This document shows, one piece after another, positions 35,033-45,513 of a stretch of 64,000 bases of DNA. Within the stretch, counting starts at the first letter, position 1. The number at the start of each line of letters is the position of its first letter. The translations under genes were made by a program, and so were the position numbers. Under the pieces are notes generated by a model that was not told the DNA's origin, searched no databases, and saw only the letters and a program-made list of their open reading frames with translations. The stretch is taken from the NCBI GenBank assembly GCA_007026445.1, contig VDMD01000006.1, positions 992,001 through 1,056,000 of the forward strand, written 5' to 3'. This stretch comes from Schizophyllum amplum (lineage: Eukaryota; Basidiomycota; Agaricomycetes; Agaricales; Schizophyllaceae).

Positions 35033-35665
35033 CGCAATACCCAAGGGATTGGATGCTCTGGGACGCGGGAGGCTCAAGGTCAAGGACAAGGTGAGTTGTC
35101 GAAAAGATGGTTGGCGGGGAAGGACGCTGATGCCATCAGTCGCTTCGCAGTCGTAGACGAGCATCGGGCAGTTCACGCTGTTGTCCGGGCCACTCAGCCT
35201 GGACGGCGATAAAACATTCATTGTATGTTCTGGCAAACGGATGTAGCAATGCCGAGGAAGAAAGTGAGATCGCAATTTGCCGGGACCCATGGTAGGAGTG
35301 TGACTCAGGCGGTGGCACGTGAATGTCACGCAGCTCAGTGATGCGCATGTTCGTTTTCCACCCTTTTGACACGCAGCACGAAAGTACAATTCTCAAGGGC
35401 CCATGACGCCGAACGTTCCCATCTCGCGTACCTGCCGGCTTCCTCGCAGGCTTGGGGCTACGAAGGGCTTGAGCGTATGCATTCTGCTCGCTTCGGACAG
35501 AGCCCATCCGAGCCGCCTCGAGGACACGTTCGACTTGCAATCGGTTTTGCTAAATAAAAAGTTCCACAGTGTTGCATCGCTACACGTGCTATAACTTATT
35601 GTTGTACAGAATATGCACGGGGATTCAAAAAGTAAGGATTGTCATGAGCATCACAGCCAGCGATG
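35033..35665. other. Spacer
   Basis: 633 bp between the SGNH gene start and the UbiA stop, both on the minus strand. Contains the SGNH promoter; frames present are short and unrelated to known proteins. Confidence 0.45.
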
Positions 35666-36674
35666 TTACCTGCGAATGAAGGGTGCGACCCGAACGACAG
35701 CGAGCCAGATCTGTGTAGCAAATCTCAGCTTCCAGGCGCCAGTTGCATCGCAGTACTCACGTTATAGTAAAGGTAGGATTTCTGATCGGAGGCAGCATCA
35801 TTTAAAGCGTAGAACCTGCCGCCCACAAACGTGCCGCCTGCTAGGATGGCGGCAGCCAGGAGCGTCGGCAGCTCGCCACGCACGGCGATATATCCGGACC
35901 AGAATGCCATGATGAGTAGCATGGTGATTCGTCCCGACCAAGGGAACACTATAGGGATCGTCCGGCGGTTCGCGGTGCGGTCACCCTCCTCATCTCGGAA
36001 GTCCTGCGCCTGAATTGTGCTCAAGATGATGAGAAATGTGAGGATGTGCGTATTGGACGCTTTGGCGGATGCGAGGCTATGGTAGCCTACCGCAAAGATG
36101 CTCAGCAATGATCCGCAAGGAGCAGACGTGCCGCTCACCTCTAGCGACCGACGTTGCGCCTATGTCAAACATGCAGTATGCAAGTGCGTTGAGCACGTTC
36201 CTTGTGGCCCAGTGAGAGTCCAGCTTTAGCTCGTTATGCATGATGATCGCGACGGGGAACCAAAACGCGATAGCCCTGAGGTCGTAGGCGATGCAGATCA
36301 GGGCGCATATAGGGAGCAGAGCCCAGCGCAGAACGCGTGCGTCGTGGATAGTGATTCTATGCGCCGGCAGTGGTCTCCACGGCTTGTTCTGTGCGTCCTC
36401 GTCCGGGGAGGCGGTTTGATTGGAGACGCAGAACTGCAAGAGATGAATCCAGATCCAGAATACGGTGCACAAGACCCTCGATGCGGTGAGAGGCGTGTCG
36501 TATGCGACTGTGCACAGGGCAAACGTTGACTATGTCGACATAAGCGCGCGTGCCATGAAAGGAAAGAAAGATATCACGAACGATGGGGACAAGGATGGAC
36601 ATGAAGTCCGATCGAGTGAAGAAATAGAGGGTTTTGGCTTCGTGCGCCAGTCGTTGAAGAAGACTGTTCGTCAT
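35666..36674 (-). CDS. UbiA-family membrane protein (prenyltransferase or terpene cyclase)
   Basis: A polytopic membrane protein of the UbiA superfamily, about 300 aa. It starts MTNSLLQRLAHEAKTLYFF, followed by TRSDFMSILVPIV and, across an intron, LAYDTPLTASRVLCTVFWIW. The first acidic motif reads FCVSNQTASPDEDAQNKPW: the classical NDxxDxxxD has become NQxxxxDED, followed by NKPWRPLP. The second, AQDFRDEEGDRTANRRTIPI, keeps DxxDxxGDR. The last exon, IWLAVVRVAPFIRR, follows the usual YYN. This motif pattern is known from fungal UbiA-type proteins, including membrane sesquiterpene cyclases such as the fumagillin-pathway enzyme, as well as from prenyltransferases of meroterpenoid pathways. No other biosynthetic gene lies beside it, so the product cannot be predicted. 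TATAAAA lies 67 bp upstream. Confidence 0.82.
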
Positions 36675-37495
36675 CTTGATATGTCAGACTTCGGGAGAAC
36701 GAGGATGACTATAGTCAGGGGAGCAGGCGAGCCCTACGGCTTTTATATGCTGAACCTAGCATATATCCATTTACGCCTGAGCCGTGGCAGGTTCACTAGC
36801 AGTTATCCCTATCATCATCTGAGTCATCGCCGGCGTAGTTGGAGTATTTTGCGCGCTGTAGTCAACACTATCGAGTACAGGTCGGGAAGGACACAATGGG
36901 TGTCTCCGAAGCGCTCGTTCTCGTTCGCGCATACTTGCCGCGTTTGTTGGTGACAGTGATCCGTGCTTGAAGAGCAGCTTGAAGCTTGCGTATCCGGCAC
37001 TTGCGTTCAGAGCTCGCTTGCGAGGCAAGAGACAGACAAGAAGACGATACTTAAGAGTGACGAGGAAAAGGAAACACCGACTTGAAGCACAGTGCACACT
37101 GACCAATCCTGCACGTGATAGGTACCCACGGTCACATGCCGCAGTAAAGTTCAAGTTCATTTCGCTGGTTTCCCGTATGTATATGCGCCGCTTCGTCGAG
37201 GACTGTCTAAACCTTGCCTGGAGCTGCAGGGTTGCCATGTAGCTCTCTTCACAAGACTAAGCTGAATGCAAATTCTGCAAATAAGACCTGCAAAAACCTA
37301 GACCGGTAACCTAAAGCAGGGTATATACGCGATAAGTAAATGTAGCACTGCGAGTATGAACATGTATTGTTACGTATGCACACAAGTGAATAAGATATAT
37401 ACAGTGTATGCATAGAATCAAAGGAATGACTAGTTGTATGAGTATGTAGTGTCCGCCGCCAACTTCCCCCTCTCTTGCAGCCCCAGTCCACATCC
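36675..37495. other. Spacer with UbiA promoter
   Basis: Between the UbiA start and the stop of the 1129-aa gene. A TATA element is present near 36741; 37250-37440 is AT-rich and probably holds the 3' UTR of the upstream gene. A minus-strand open frame of about 150 codons here lacks any family signal. Confidence 0.45.
36741..36747 (-). promoter_or_regulatory. TATA box of the UbiA-like gene
   Basis: TTTTATA on the plus strand reads TATAAAA on the minus strand, 67 bp upstream of the ATG at 36674. Confidence 0.55.
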
Positions 37496-40400
37496 CTACC
37501 GATCCCTTGCAGTACTGGTGATGCGCTTCATCGCCTCCTTCTCCGCCGCGATGTGCCGCTGCAGCATCCCATCCAGGCGCATCAGCGATTCCCTCCTTAC
37601 CAGCGACACCGGCTCTCCCAACCCTCTCCCCTTCGGCCCATCCTCGCTCATTGGCCGGTCCAACATCCCCACGCCGGCGGCTGAAGATCCCATCCCCGTC
37701 GACATACCCAGCGACGCCGTCGCCGTCGCCGGCCGCTGCGACGTCCGGCTTGCCGCGAAGTGTGCGACGCCGTACGGCGTACCCGAGTGCCCTGGCTCGC
37801 TGCGGAGGTCGGTGAAGAATCGTCGAGTGCGCGTCACCTTGTTCTCCACGGGCTGCCGCCGGTCGTGCTGTATGCCGGCCAGCGCCGGGCTCACGAGCGC
37901 CGCGCCAACGTGCGGTGAGGAATGGTTGCCGAAACGCATGAAGGCCGGACGTGGGGACGTGCGTGCCGTTGCTGATTCCGCCCGCGCCCTCGGGAATGCT
38001 GGCGGTGGTGGCATAGCACGAGACTCCGTACTGTGCCCCGCGCTGCTCGTCCGACCGCCGTGGGCGCTGCTCGTTCGACCTCCGTACGTGCTGCTTGCGC
38101 GCCCGCCATAACCACTGTAGGCGCTCCCATGCGTGCTGCCAGTCTGACCACTGTACACACTTCCATGCGCCTCAGTCGAGTACACGTCGTCCTCCTCGCT
38201 ACTAAGCTCCGAGTCATCCTCCTCCTCTTCCTCTGCGAGTTCCTCCGCGAATGCTTGGTCTTGGATGGCATCGAAGAACGACTGTGGAGATGTAGTTGGG
38301 GGCGCAATATGCAGAGAGGGCGCCGCGTGGCTTGTAATTGGCAGCGTAGACTGTCTCGGCGGCGCAGAATGGATGTCCGGGGGGACGTAACCAGTTGGTA
38401 TCTCAAGCGACATACCACCTGGAGCTCTGAGGCGATGTGTGGAGAACGGTGGTGAGGTCGACATCGGGGAGGTCGGCGACACCGACGCACCCGCCTCCCC
38501 ATATGCGGGCGGTGTAATTGGAAATGGAGGCGTACGGGGAAACGGCGGTGTCGTCGGGTCTGGTGCAAGGATCTCCGGCATGCCATACCTGCCGCTGGGC
38601 GAGGCGCTTAGCCTGCTCGACGCACTGTACTGGCTGGATGCGCTGTTCGACCGTGACGATCTGCTTAAAGTCTCGTTCGACTCACGCGGGGTGGGTTCCG
38701 AGTAGGAACGAGTCACGGAAGTGGACGAGATTGGAAGCGGCTTTACCTCCGCGGACGTGGATGCGGGCTGCGCTCCCGCCGCCAATAACGACCCCTTCCT
38801 CGGCGGCCTTCGCGGCGGCGGCGAGAGCGCGAAGAAATGGCTTGACGACGTGGATGACCTCGGTGGCGGCGTAAATGACGATGTTCGCGGCTCTGGCTGA
38901 AATGTCGACACTTGGGCATGCTCTACGCTGATTCGGGGCATCGACCTCAACGACGCGGTCATAGGCGACGACTTCCCCTCGCTTGGCGGTAGTACAATCC
39001 TCGAATCGTCCACTTCATCGTCGCTGTCGTCCTCCAAGAACGACGACTGCCACTCGTCGTTGCGTGCTGTATGAAACGCAGACGTTGCCGGCGACCGTGT
39101 TATCGAACGCATTCCCGCATCCGAGTAGTACGTGGACTCTGCACGCGACTCCGGCCTTCCCTCCGAGTAGTTTGACATCGCTGTCGACGCACCACGGCGC
39201 TGGCCCGGAATGGGCGGCGGCGTCATCATCAACACACTTGAGCTAGCTTGCGAAAGATGCGGTGAGGACGCGATCTTGCGAAGGCTTCGTGTGTTCGCCA
39301 TAGAAGACGGCGCTGTCGTGGAAGTCGACGGCCGCGGAGAATTCAACGTCGGGACCTGATCTGTAGTGGCTGCCCTCGGTCTCTCCCTGTCTGACATAGA
39401 CCGTGGCGCTGGAGCCAGTGCCACAAATGGTCCAGATGGCGTCGACGCGCGCTCTGGAACATATCCCGGTTGCATGCTGTCCTTCGATGGCGTGTTGCTC
39501 CGCTTCATCGTCCGCGCAGGTAGGGAGCGGATGGACGCCTCACTGGGGTTCCTGCCCATCATAACAGGATGTCTGATGATGCGCCTGTCAAGCATGGCCT
39601 TTGATGGCGGCGGAGCGGGCGACGACGGCAGGGAGCTAGTCGGCCAGCTCGGAACCGCAGGGGAGGGAAGCCTAGAGCTTTCCGGAGACCCGCTGAGGGA
39701 GAGATCCACGGCGGCGTGTAGCAACTGCTTCCTCCACGCATTGTCGGGATCGAGCGATGGCGAATGAGAAGGTGGCAAGCGGTCCGCCAGCAGAGCCGCC
39801 CCCACCGAGTCCTCCACCCCCAGACCGTGCGCCTCGGATGCCTGAACGGCAAAGTAAGTCGAGGACGGAGGGGGGACGTCCACTGCGTCCGTCGGATCGA
39901 CAATGCCGTCAAAGACGTTGGCGGGTGCATCATCACCGCCCCCCTTCGTCTTGATCTCATGCTCGGCCGCCTTCGCCGCCGACATCACGTCGTCCATCTT
40001 CTCGCGCACGACGACGACGCGGCCTGGGCGCGAGCGGGAGTCGGCGGGACTGGTGGCTGGGCGCGGCGGTATACGCGGAGTCTGGGGCGTCGATCGTGGG
40101 GGCAGGGGCGCGTCGGACGGCGTGCGAAGGGCTGGGCTAGGGCTATCACAGGACGAGCTAGAGCTGTCAGGTGTACCGGGTTTCGACTTGGTCTTGCCGA
40201 TGCGGAAGAGGTCGAGGAAGGTGGGCGTGTTCAGGCGCGCGGGCTTCTTCGCGCTCTGGACGGCCAGATCTGATGGGTTTGGCTTCGAGTGGGCCGGTGG
40301 TAGCCAGTAGTTGTTTTTGACGAGCAGCCGGAGGCGATAAGAGACATCGTCGCCGTCAAAGTCCTGGCTGTGGTCTATCGAGGAGCATTCCCTCTCTGCG

Positions 40401-40940
40401 AAAGAAAATGAGCGCGGGGAGGGAGTCGTATCACCGGACGCGGTGGACGTCGAGGGCGGATAGATGGAGGACGAGACGCTGGAGTCTTGGGTGATCACCG
40501 AGTCGCGGAAGTTGAGGTCGATGCGCTGCAGAGACGGCCGTCGCGTGAACGCAGAGGGCATGTCCGTCGGCGCCAGCGTGAGGGACTTTCCACAATTGTG
40601 GGTAAGTACTTGCGGAATAATGGCAAGGGACGGGGCTCACCTGAACCTGTTCCTGAGTCCCTGTTCCTACTCGTCTAGAGGTCCGCGGCGACAGTCCATC
40701 GCTCACGCACGTCGCGTCCGCCGCGTCGTCCACGTCCTCGTCATAGTCTGGCATCTCCGGCACCGGGCCAGACGACGTCGACGCGACGGGCGCGCCGGTT
40801 ACCGTCCTGGAGCGCGCGCGGGTGACCGTAGGTGGGAGGTCCCGAGCAGGCGCAAGGGCGCTCCTGGCGCTGCGTGCGCTGGCTACCGAGCGCAACGACG
40901 GCGGGCGCGGTGGGCCGTTCATTGCTGTCGCGAACGACAT
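37496..40940 (-). CDS. Large intrinsically disordered protein of unknown function
   Basis: Two exons, 40641-40940 and 37496-40585, separated by a 55-nt intron and joined in phase, give 1129 aa. The start MSFATAMNGPPRPPSLRSVA is the first ATG in frame. The join EQVQ/SLTLAPTDMPSAF supports the splice. Most of the protein is Ser/Pro/Arg-rich and low-complexity (runs such as SSSSSCDSPSPALRTPSD), with an acidic run EELAEEEEEDDSELSSEEDD and short repeats GGRTSSAHGGRTSS. Better conserved-looking islands are YRLRLLVKNNYWLPPAHSKP near residue 180 and the C-terminal helix ESLMRLDGMLQRHIAAEKEA. There is no membrane segment or enzymatic motif. It may be a cytoskeletal, polarity or signalling scaffold, but this is a guess from composition only. 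Confidence 0.78.
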
Positions 40941-41061
40941 GAGCGACGGCGCCAAGAGCAATATCCGCTGCAGCAATGTGCGGCGGGTAGAAACCGAACG
41001 ACTTACGTAAGCGTAAGCATCAAGCGCACGCGCGACGCGCCCATTTTAGTTTTGTTCCTCT

Positions 41062-41659
41062 TAGTGTTGCCGCTCAGCGAGTTCTCAGCTCGCTTGAGCT
41101 CCCGATCGGGCAGCTTGAGCGAGCTTAAGCTCGGTTCGCTCGAGCTGAGCTTGAGCGATCACCTGCCTATTCCGGAAGGTGCCCTCGCTGGCACACCGGT
41201 CGCCACTGTGGCGCCTCCCATGTTCTCGTTCGGAGGCTGCCTAGCTCTGCCAGTGTTGAGTGACACAGTTTGGACACAGTCAATGAGCCTCCTCCAAGAC
41301 TGCTTATTCAGAGGTATCTCACGAATAATGTTTCAGCGACGAGAGGAAAGACGTTCAAGAGCAACAGACTGTCAGTACAGCTGGTCTTACCAATAAGTAT
41401 AGCCTACATAAATTGATGCTTCGAAGGTTAGAGCGCCGGGTGTGCTACTACGTTGTGCATCTGGGGCCGGGGGGCCCAGCTACAGCGCAGGCGCCGCCAG
41501 TGCACCGTCGTTGACGATGGCCCAGGCAGCGGCGGTGGGGCCGGGCACGCGAGAACTCGAGCCGGCGTCGAGCTTGAGCTCGCTTGAGCGGCCCCACCTG
41601 CCTAATCCGGAGCTCAAGCTAGCTCACGCTCAAGCGCGCTGAGCTGCGCGGCAACACTA
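41062..41659. mobile_element. Non-autonomous hAT-like MITE (598 bp)
   Basis: The element is bounded by 12-bp perfect terminal inverted repeats, TAGTGTTGCCGC (41062-41073) and its complement GCGGCAACACTA (41648-41659). It is flanked by a perfect 8-bp direct repeat, GTTCCTCT, at 41054-41061 and 41660-41667. An 8-bp target-site duplication and a TAGTG-type terminus are hallmarks of the hAT superfamily. The inside has no transposase; its ends carry several copies of GCTTGAG/CTCAAGC and a direct repeat, CACCTGCCTATTCCGGA versus CACCTGCCTAATCCGGA. It ends 20 bp before the ERG28 ATG, so it lies in or next to that 5' UTR. Confidence 0.85.
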
Positions 41660-41679
41660 GTTCCTCTGCTTCTGCCGTC

Positions 41680-42324
41680 ATGTCCCTCGTCTCTGCATGT
41701 ACGCATGCTGCTCGCGCCGTGTCCACTAGTTATTAATCACATATAGACCTACCAAACGCAACGGGATACCTCCCATACTGGCAGCTGTTGGTTTCGGTTA
41801 CCGCCATCGTCAATGGCATACAGAACTTCTTCTCCTTCAAGGCGGCGCGCAAGATCTACAATAATGTCGCTACCAATGAGCCAGGTGCGTGCAGCGCGAG
41901 TGTCCTTCTGCCTTGCTAAAATGTCTGCAGTTACACCGCTTCAGGCGCGTACGTTTGGCATCTGGACGCTCACGTCTGGCGTAGTCCGAGCATACTGCGC
42001 GTACCACATACATGAGAAGATGTGCGTCGCCGCTCTGCTGCTCCCCCTTCATTCTGACACTCAGGATAGCGTCTACGACATGACCCTTTTCACTTACCTC
42101 CTTGCGTTCGCTCACTTCTCCCTCGAGCTACTCGTCTTCCGCTCTGCCAAGCCAAACCCGGGCGTCATGAGCCCCGTCGTCGTCTCCAGTACGTGCCCTT
42201 ATTTTTCTCGCCAACTGCGCTAACACACTCTATCTCTGGTACACCTTCATCATCGTTCCCCCTGAGCTCAGCGTCCTCCCTGATCTGGATGCTCACGCAA
42301 TACGACTTCTACGTCCGGAAGTGA
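41680..42324 (+). CDS. ERG28: Ergosterol biosynthesis scaffold protein Erg28
   Basis: An ER membrane protein that tethers the sterol C-4 demethylation complex (Erg25-Erg26-Erg27) and Erg6. Exons 41680-41698, 41747-41884, 41931-42021, 42070-42188 and 42272-42324 join in phase to 139 aa, close to the yeast length. The spliced start is MSLVSAYLPNATGYLPYWQL, followed by NGIQNFFSFKAARKIYNNV. The most conserved block is TPLQARTFGIWTLTSGVVRA, then YHIHEKIVYDMTLFTYLLAF and ending SLIWMLTQYDFYVRK. Four hydrophobic segments fit the family. The first exon is only 19 nt. A hAT-like MITE sits 20 bp upstream of the ATG, so transcription must start inside the element, between it and the ATG, or upstream and read through it. 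An 11-bp inverted repeat overlaps the stop codon. Confidence 0.93.
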
Positions 42325-42347
42325 AGTCGGGGACTTCCCGACTTCAC
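42321..42347. repeat. ERG28: Perfect inverted repeat over the ERG28 stop codon
   Basis: GTGAAGTCGGG (42321-42331) is followed by a 5-nt loop, GACTT, and the exact complement CCCGACTTCAC (42337-42347). The TGA stop lies in the left arm. In RNA this would form an 11-bp hairpin at the junction of CDS and 3' UTR. Confidence 0.8.
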
Positions 42348-42994
42348 GCGGTGCATCTGTCCAACACCACGCAGGGGCCGCCTCATCTGGTTCATGTTCC
42401 TCATTGTCGGTCCATACCTGGTGAACAGCCCAAGACTTCCGCGGCCTGCTATATTGGATCGACAACCACCCGCATCACAAAATTACTGCGTGAACATACT
42501 GTTCGACAATGAGCTCCAGTGTACATACTGGCCTCCGCTGAAGGGCGCCCTTTACTATAATGCACACGGCTCTAGCCCAACAATACTACTCATGATTGGC
42601 CACATCGAACGATCTCAATTTGTCGTCAGAGCGTCTACGTTGCCGTCCATCATCATCTCAGAGTCGAAGCGCAGTCACCGTTGGGAGGCAGTCGACTTAC
42701 GCTCTCTCAGCCTGCTATTATACACTGGCTACGGCTGCCTGTAGGCTGTAGATGTGCATTCTCTCACAGCAAATCAATTGCTGAAATGCAAGACATGGTC
42801 CGAATTTACACTTTCCTCCAACCGTCTCGAATATTCATTGTACAACTCTGCAAGGCAGCGTATGTCCGCCGCAAGAGCCGAGGGCCCGCACCTCTCAACG
42901 AACCGACTGCCGAATATGCCATCCGACCTGAAGGCCTGAACCTACCAACTGCAAACCCAATCAACCACCGCGGGCAACAACGGCGTGGTACCAC
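42348..42994. other. Convergent 3' spacer
   Basis: Between ERG28 (+) and the ferric reductase (-). Only short frames; probably two 3' UTRs and spacer. Confidence 0.5.
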
Positions 42995-45513
42995 TCACCA
43001 GAAATTCTCCGTTTGCAGGAATATCTCCCTACACTGCCCGAAACCGTCCATGATCGTCAACTCACAGTCCGCGACCGCGTTCCGGGCTTCGAGCAAAAAC
43101 GCATTGGGGCCGCATGCTGAGAGGGATTCGACGTTAGCATACGGTTGTGGCATACAATGACCATTGAAGGGCGCTGCTGCACGGAGACGCGCGAGAGATG
43201 CGTCCAAGAGAAGAAAGCAAAAAGGTACTAACCGGCTACAGCCAAAGTTCCCCTCGTGCTCCGCGCCGCATCGCGTATAATGTGTGGCAGGTCGGGTCGG
43301 GCGCATAGAATCAAGGCGTCGGCGGAAGAGGCAGGCGATGCGTGCTTCTCCTGGCTATCGCACTCTGTCGGAACGTGCTCGAGTTGCGCAGGGAGCAGTT
43401 TCTCGACGCTCTGCTGCGTGATGTGAAGGGCCATATTGAGGGTCCCCGGCGGTGCTAGGGCGCGCGCGGTGGCAAGCTGGTCCTCCATCCAAGCATAGGA
43501 ATCTGTACAAAGGATGTCAGTATGAAAGTCCCTCTCACGAACTCGCATCACCCGAAAGCCTGAAGGGCCGCAGAAATGCATACCTTCATGCTGTACAGCG
43601 AGTACAAAATCCACCCTCCGACACCTCGTCTTGCCACGCTTCATTCTCTCCGCCAGATCCATCAGAATCGGCAATGTGAACGTGGCCCCTGCACCGCAAA
43701 TCGTGAGCATTCCCTCTCGCAATCCCCATCCCGAACGAGGGAAGAATAAATGCACGCACCACTCCCGCCCGCTAACAACAGCACCCTGTCATAGGTCCTC
43801 AGTGCGACCGGGACGCCCCCATACGGTCCATCCATCATCACTTTCATCCTCACCCCCACCTTGCCCTCCGCACGCTTCGCCAACGCCCGCGTTGTCCCTC
43901 CGCGCACCCGGAGGACGATATCTGCCGCCCTTTCCCCATCCCCCTCCTCCCCACCTACCGGTCGCGCCACGGTAAACGGGTGCGACGTGAACGCATGGAG
44001 CCCCGCGCCCAAAAATCGCACGAAGACATGCTGGCCGGGTGTGATGTTGAACTTCGGGGGTAACTTATGGATGCGTACGCGGAGGAAGCCGTCGGGCAGC
44101 GTCTCGAGGGTGGCAGATAGCCCGAGGCCGCGGCTGTGATAGAGAGTGCGCAGTGTCTGCAGGAGGCGGGCGAGACCCCAGGCGGCGGCAGTGCCCCAGA
44201 AGTAGTCCCTGATAATTCGGTGAGTGAAGACGAATATAGACGAAAAACGGGAAGACATACCAAGAGGTCAGAATCCAGTCGGTGTGGATGAAGAGGGCGA
44301 TCATAAAAACAGCCGCGGCTCTAGGAGGAAGAGATAAGGCGACTGCAAAACCTCGGGCAGAGGGACGTACAAGAAATGCATTCTGAAGGGTGCGTAAGCA
44401 TCGTTAACACGCAGGAGTGGGTCTTACGGGACATACTTCTTAAATATTTCATAGTAGCGATTACGGCAAGGGCCCCAGGACAGGAGAACGAGGTAAGTCT
44501 GCTAGGCGTTAGAGAACACCACAACCAGCCAAGCAGATCAAAATCCGCACCTGTGGCGCAAGCGCAAGGAACCCGCTCCAGTAGTATAACTTCGTGTTGT
44601 ATCTCTCCTTCCAGACGCCATCTCGAACATCGGTGTAGACGAACGGCAAAGTATGCACCAAGGCAGCAATATCTGTTCCCGGTCAGCGTGCAATTACAGA
44701 CGCGCGGCATGGGATACGCACACATTAACAACGCGGACCAGCGATGAAAAACCTGCAGCCGCTCGTGCGATGTGCCCGCGATCATGGCCACGAAGTTGAT
44801 CTTCGTCGCAAACGCGCTGCATGTCCATTCAGCTCTCACTTCTGCAAACTGAACTGCCGTACGCACATCATAAAGGGCATTATACCCATAGCGATCCACC
44901 CGCTGCGCGTCGCAATCGGCGTGCTGTGCCCCATCATGTGGTTTTGCCAGTAGTACGGGCGAACAGCGAGAATCAGGCCTGTTTGTATGCGCATGAGCTC
45001 TAATTTGCACATCATGTTTTACAGCGCAGCGCTTCACATACCCAGTACGAAGATCGTCATTCCCGCGACTGCCAGTACAGCCGAGAGCGGTGGCGAATAC
45101 CAGCCCAACCGTTCCACGCGGAACTGCCTCGAAGACGCATAACGACAGGCGGCCGTCAGTCTGTCCAGGACGCTTGGCGCTCGTCTGTAGTCTTCACCAA
45201 GTATCGCCTCGTTTTCGCTGGCAAGCGCTCGTTGACGAAATCTATCGCGCAAGACGACGGTCATGTACATCACTGTCGCCACCCCGATTCCGGCACAGAA
45301 GAACGCGACCGTGGTCTGGCCGTAGTCCCAATCCGCTCTGTACCACTGCAGGTGCGTCAGAGGGGAGCCTCCAAGTGAATGAACATCGCGGCTCACGTCA
45401 AGCCATTTCTGTTGTACCATCGCGATCTCCCATTCTGTCAGCGACGGATCGAGCTCGCCGCGATCGCGGTAGGTATGCCAGACGCCCAATGGTTTGGATA
45501 ACCACACAACCAT
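42995..45513 (-). CDS. Ferric/cupric reductase (FRE family), plasma membrane
   Basis: A flavocytochrome b-type metalloreductase that moves electrons from NADPH through FAD and two hemes to extracellular Fe3+ or Cu2+. The chosen start is MVVWLSKPLGVWHTYRDRG; an in-frame extension to 45657 is possible. The extracellular part contains EWEIAMVQQKWLDVSRDVH, followed by the first membrane helix (TTVAFFCAGIGVATVMYMTV). The heme-ligand block is GTSHERLQVFHRWSALLM; the second His set lies in MHFLAAVFMIALFIHTDW, which requires an intron to be removed. The FAD site is FTSHPFTVARP, the NADPH loop LLLAGGSGATFTLPILMDL, and the C-terminal block CGPNAFLLEARNAVADCEL, ending QTENFW. At least eight introns. No ferroxidase or permease gene lies next to it; expression is probably iron-regulated, but I could not verify GATA sites. 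Confidence 0.92.

Noticed and set aside
34013..35389. N-terminal extension of the SGNH protein beginning near 35389
   Set aside because: The extension reads like promoter translation; the ATG at 35032 directly precedes the type II anchor expected for the family.
41062..41659. Short coding frames inside the MITE
   Set aside because: Frames such as that at 41442-41642 are not preceded by promoter signals and show no transposase motif; they derive from the AGCT-rich repeats.
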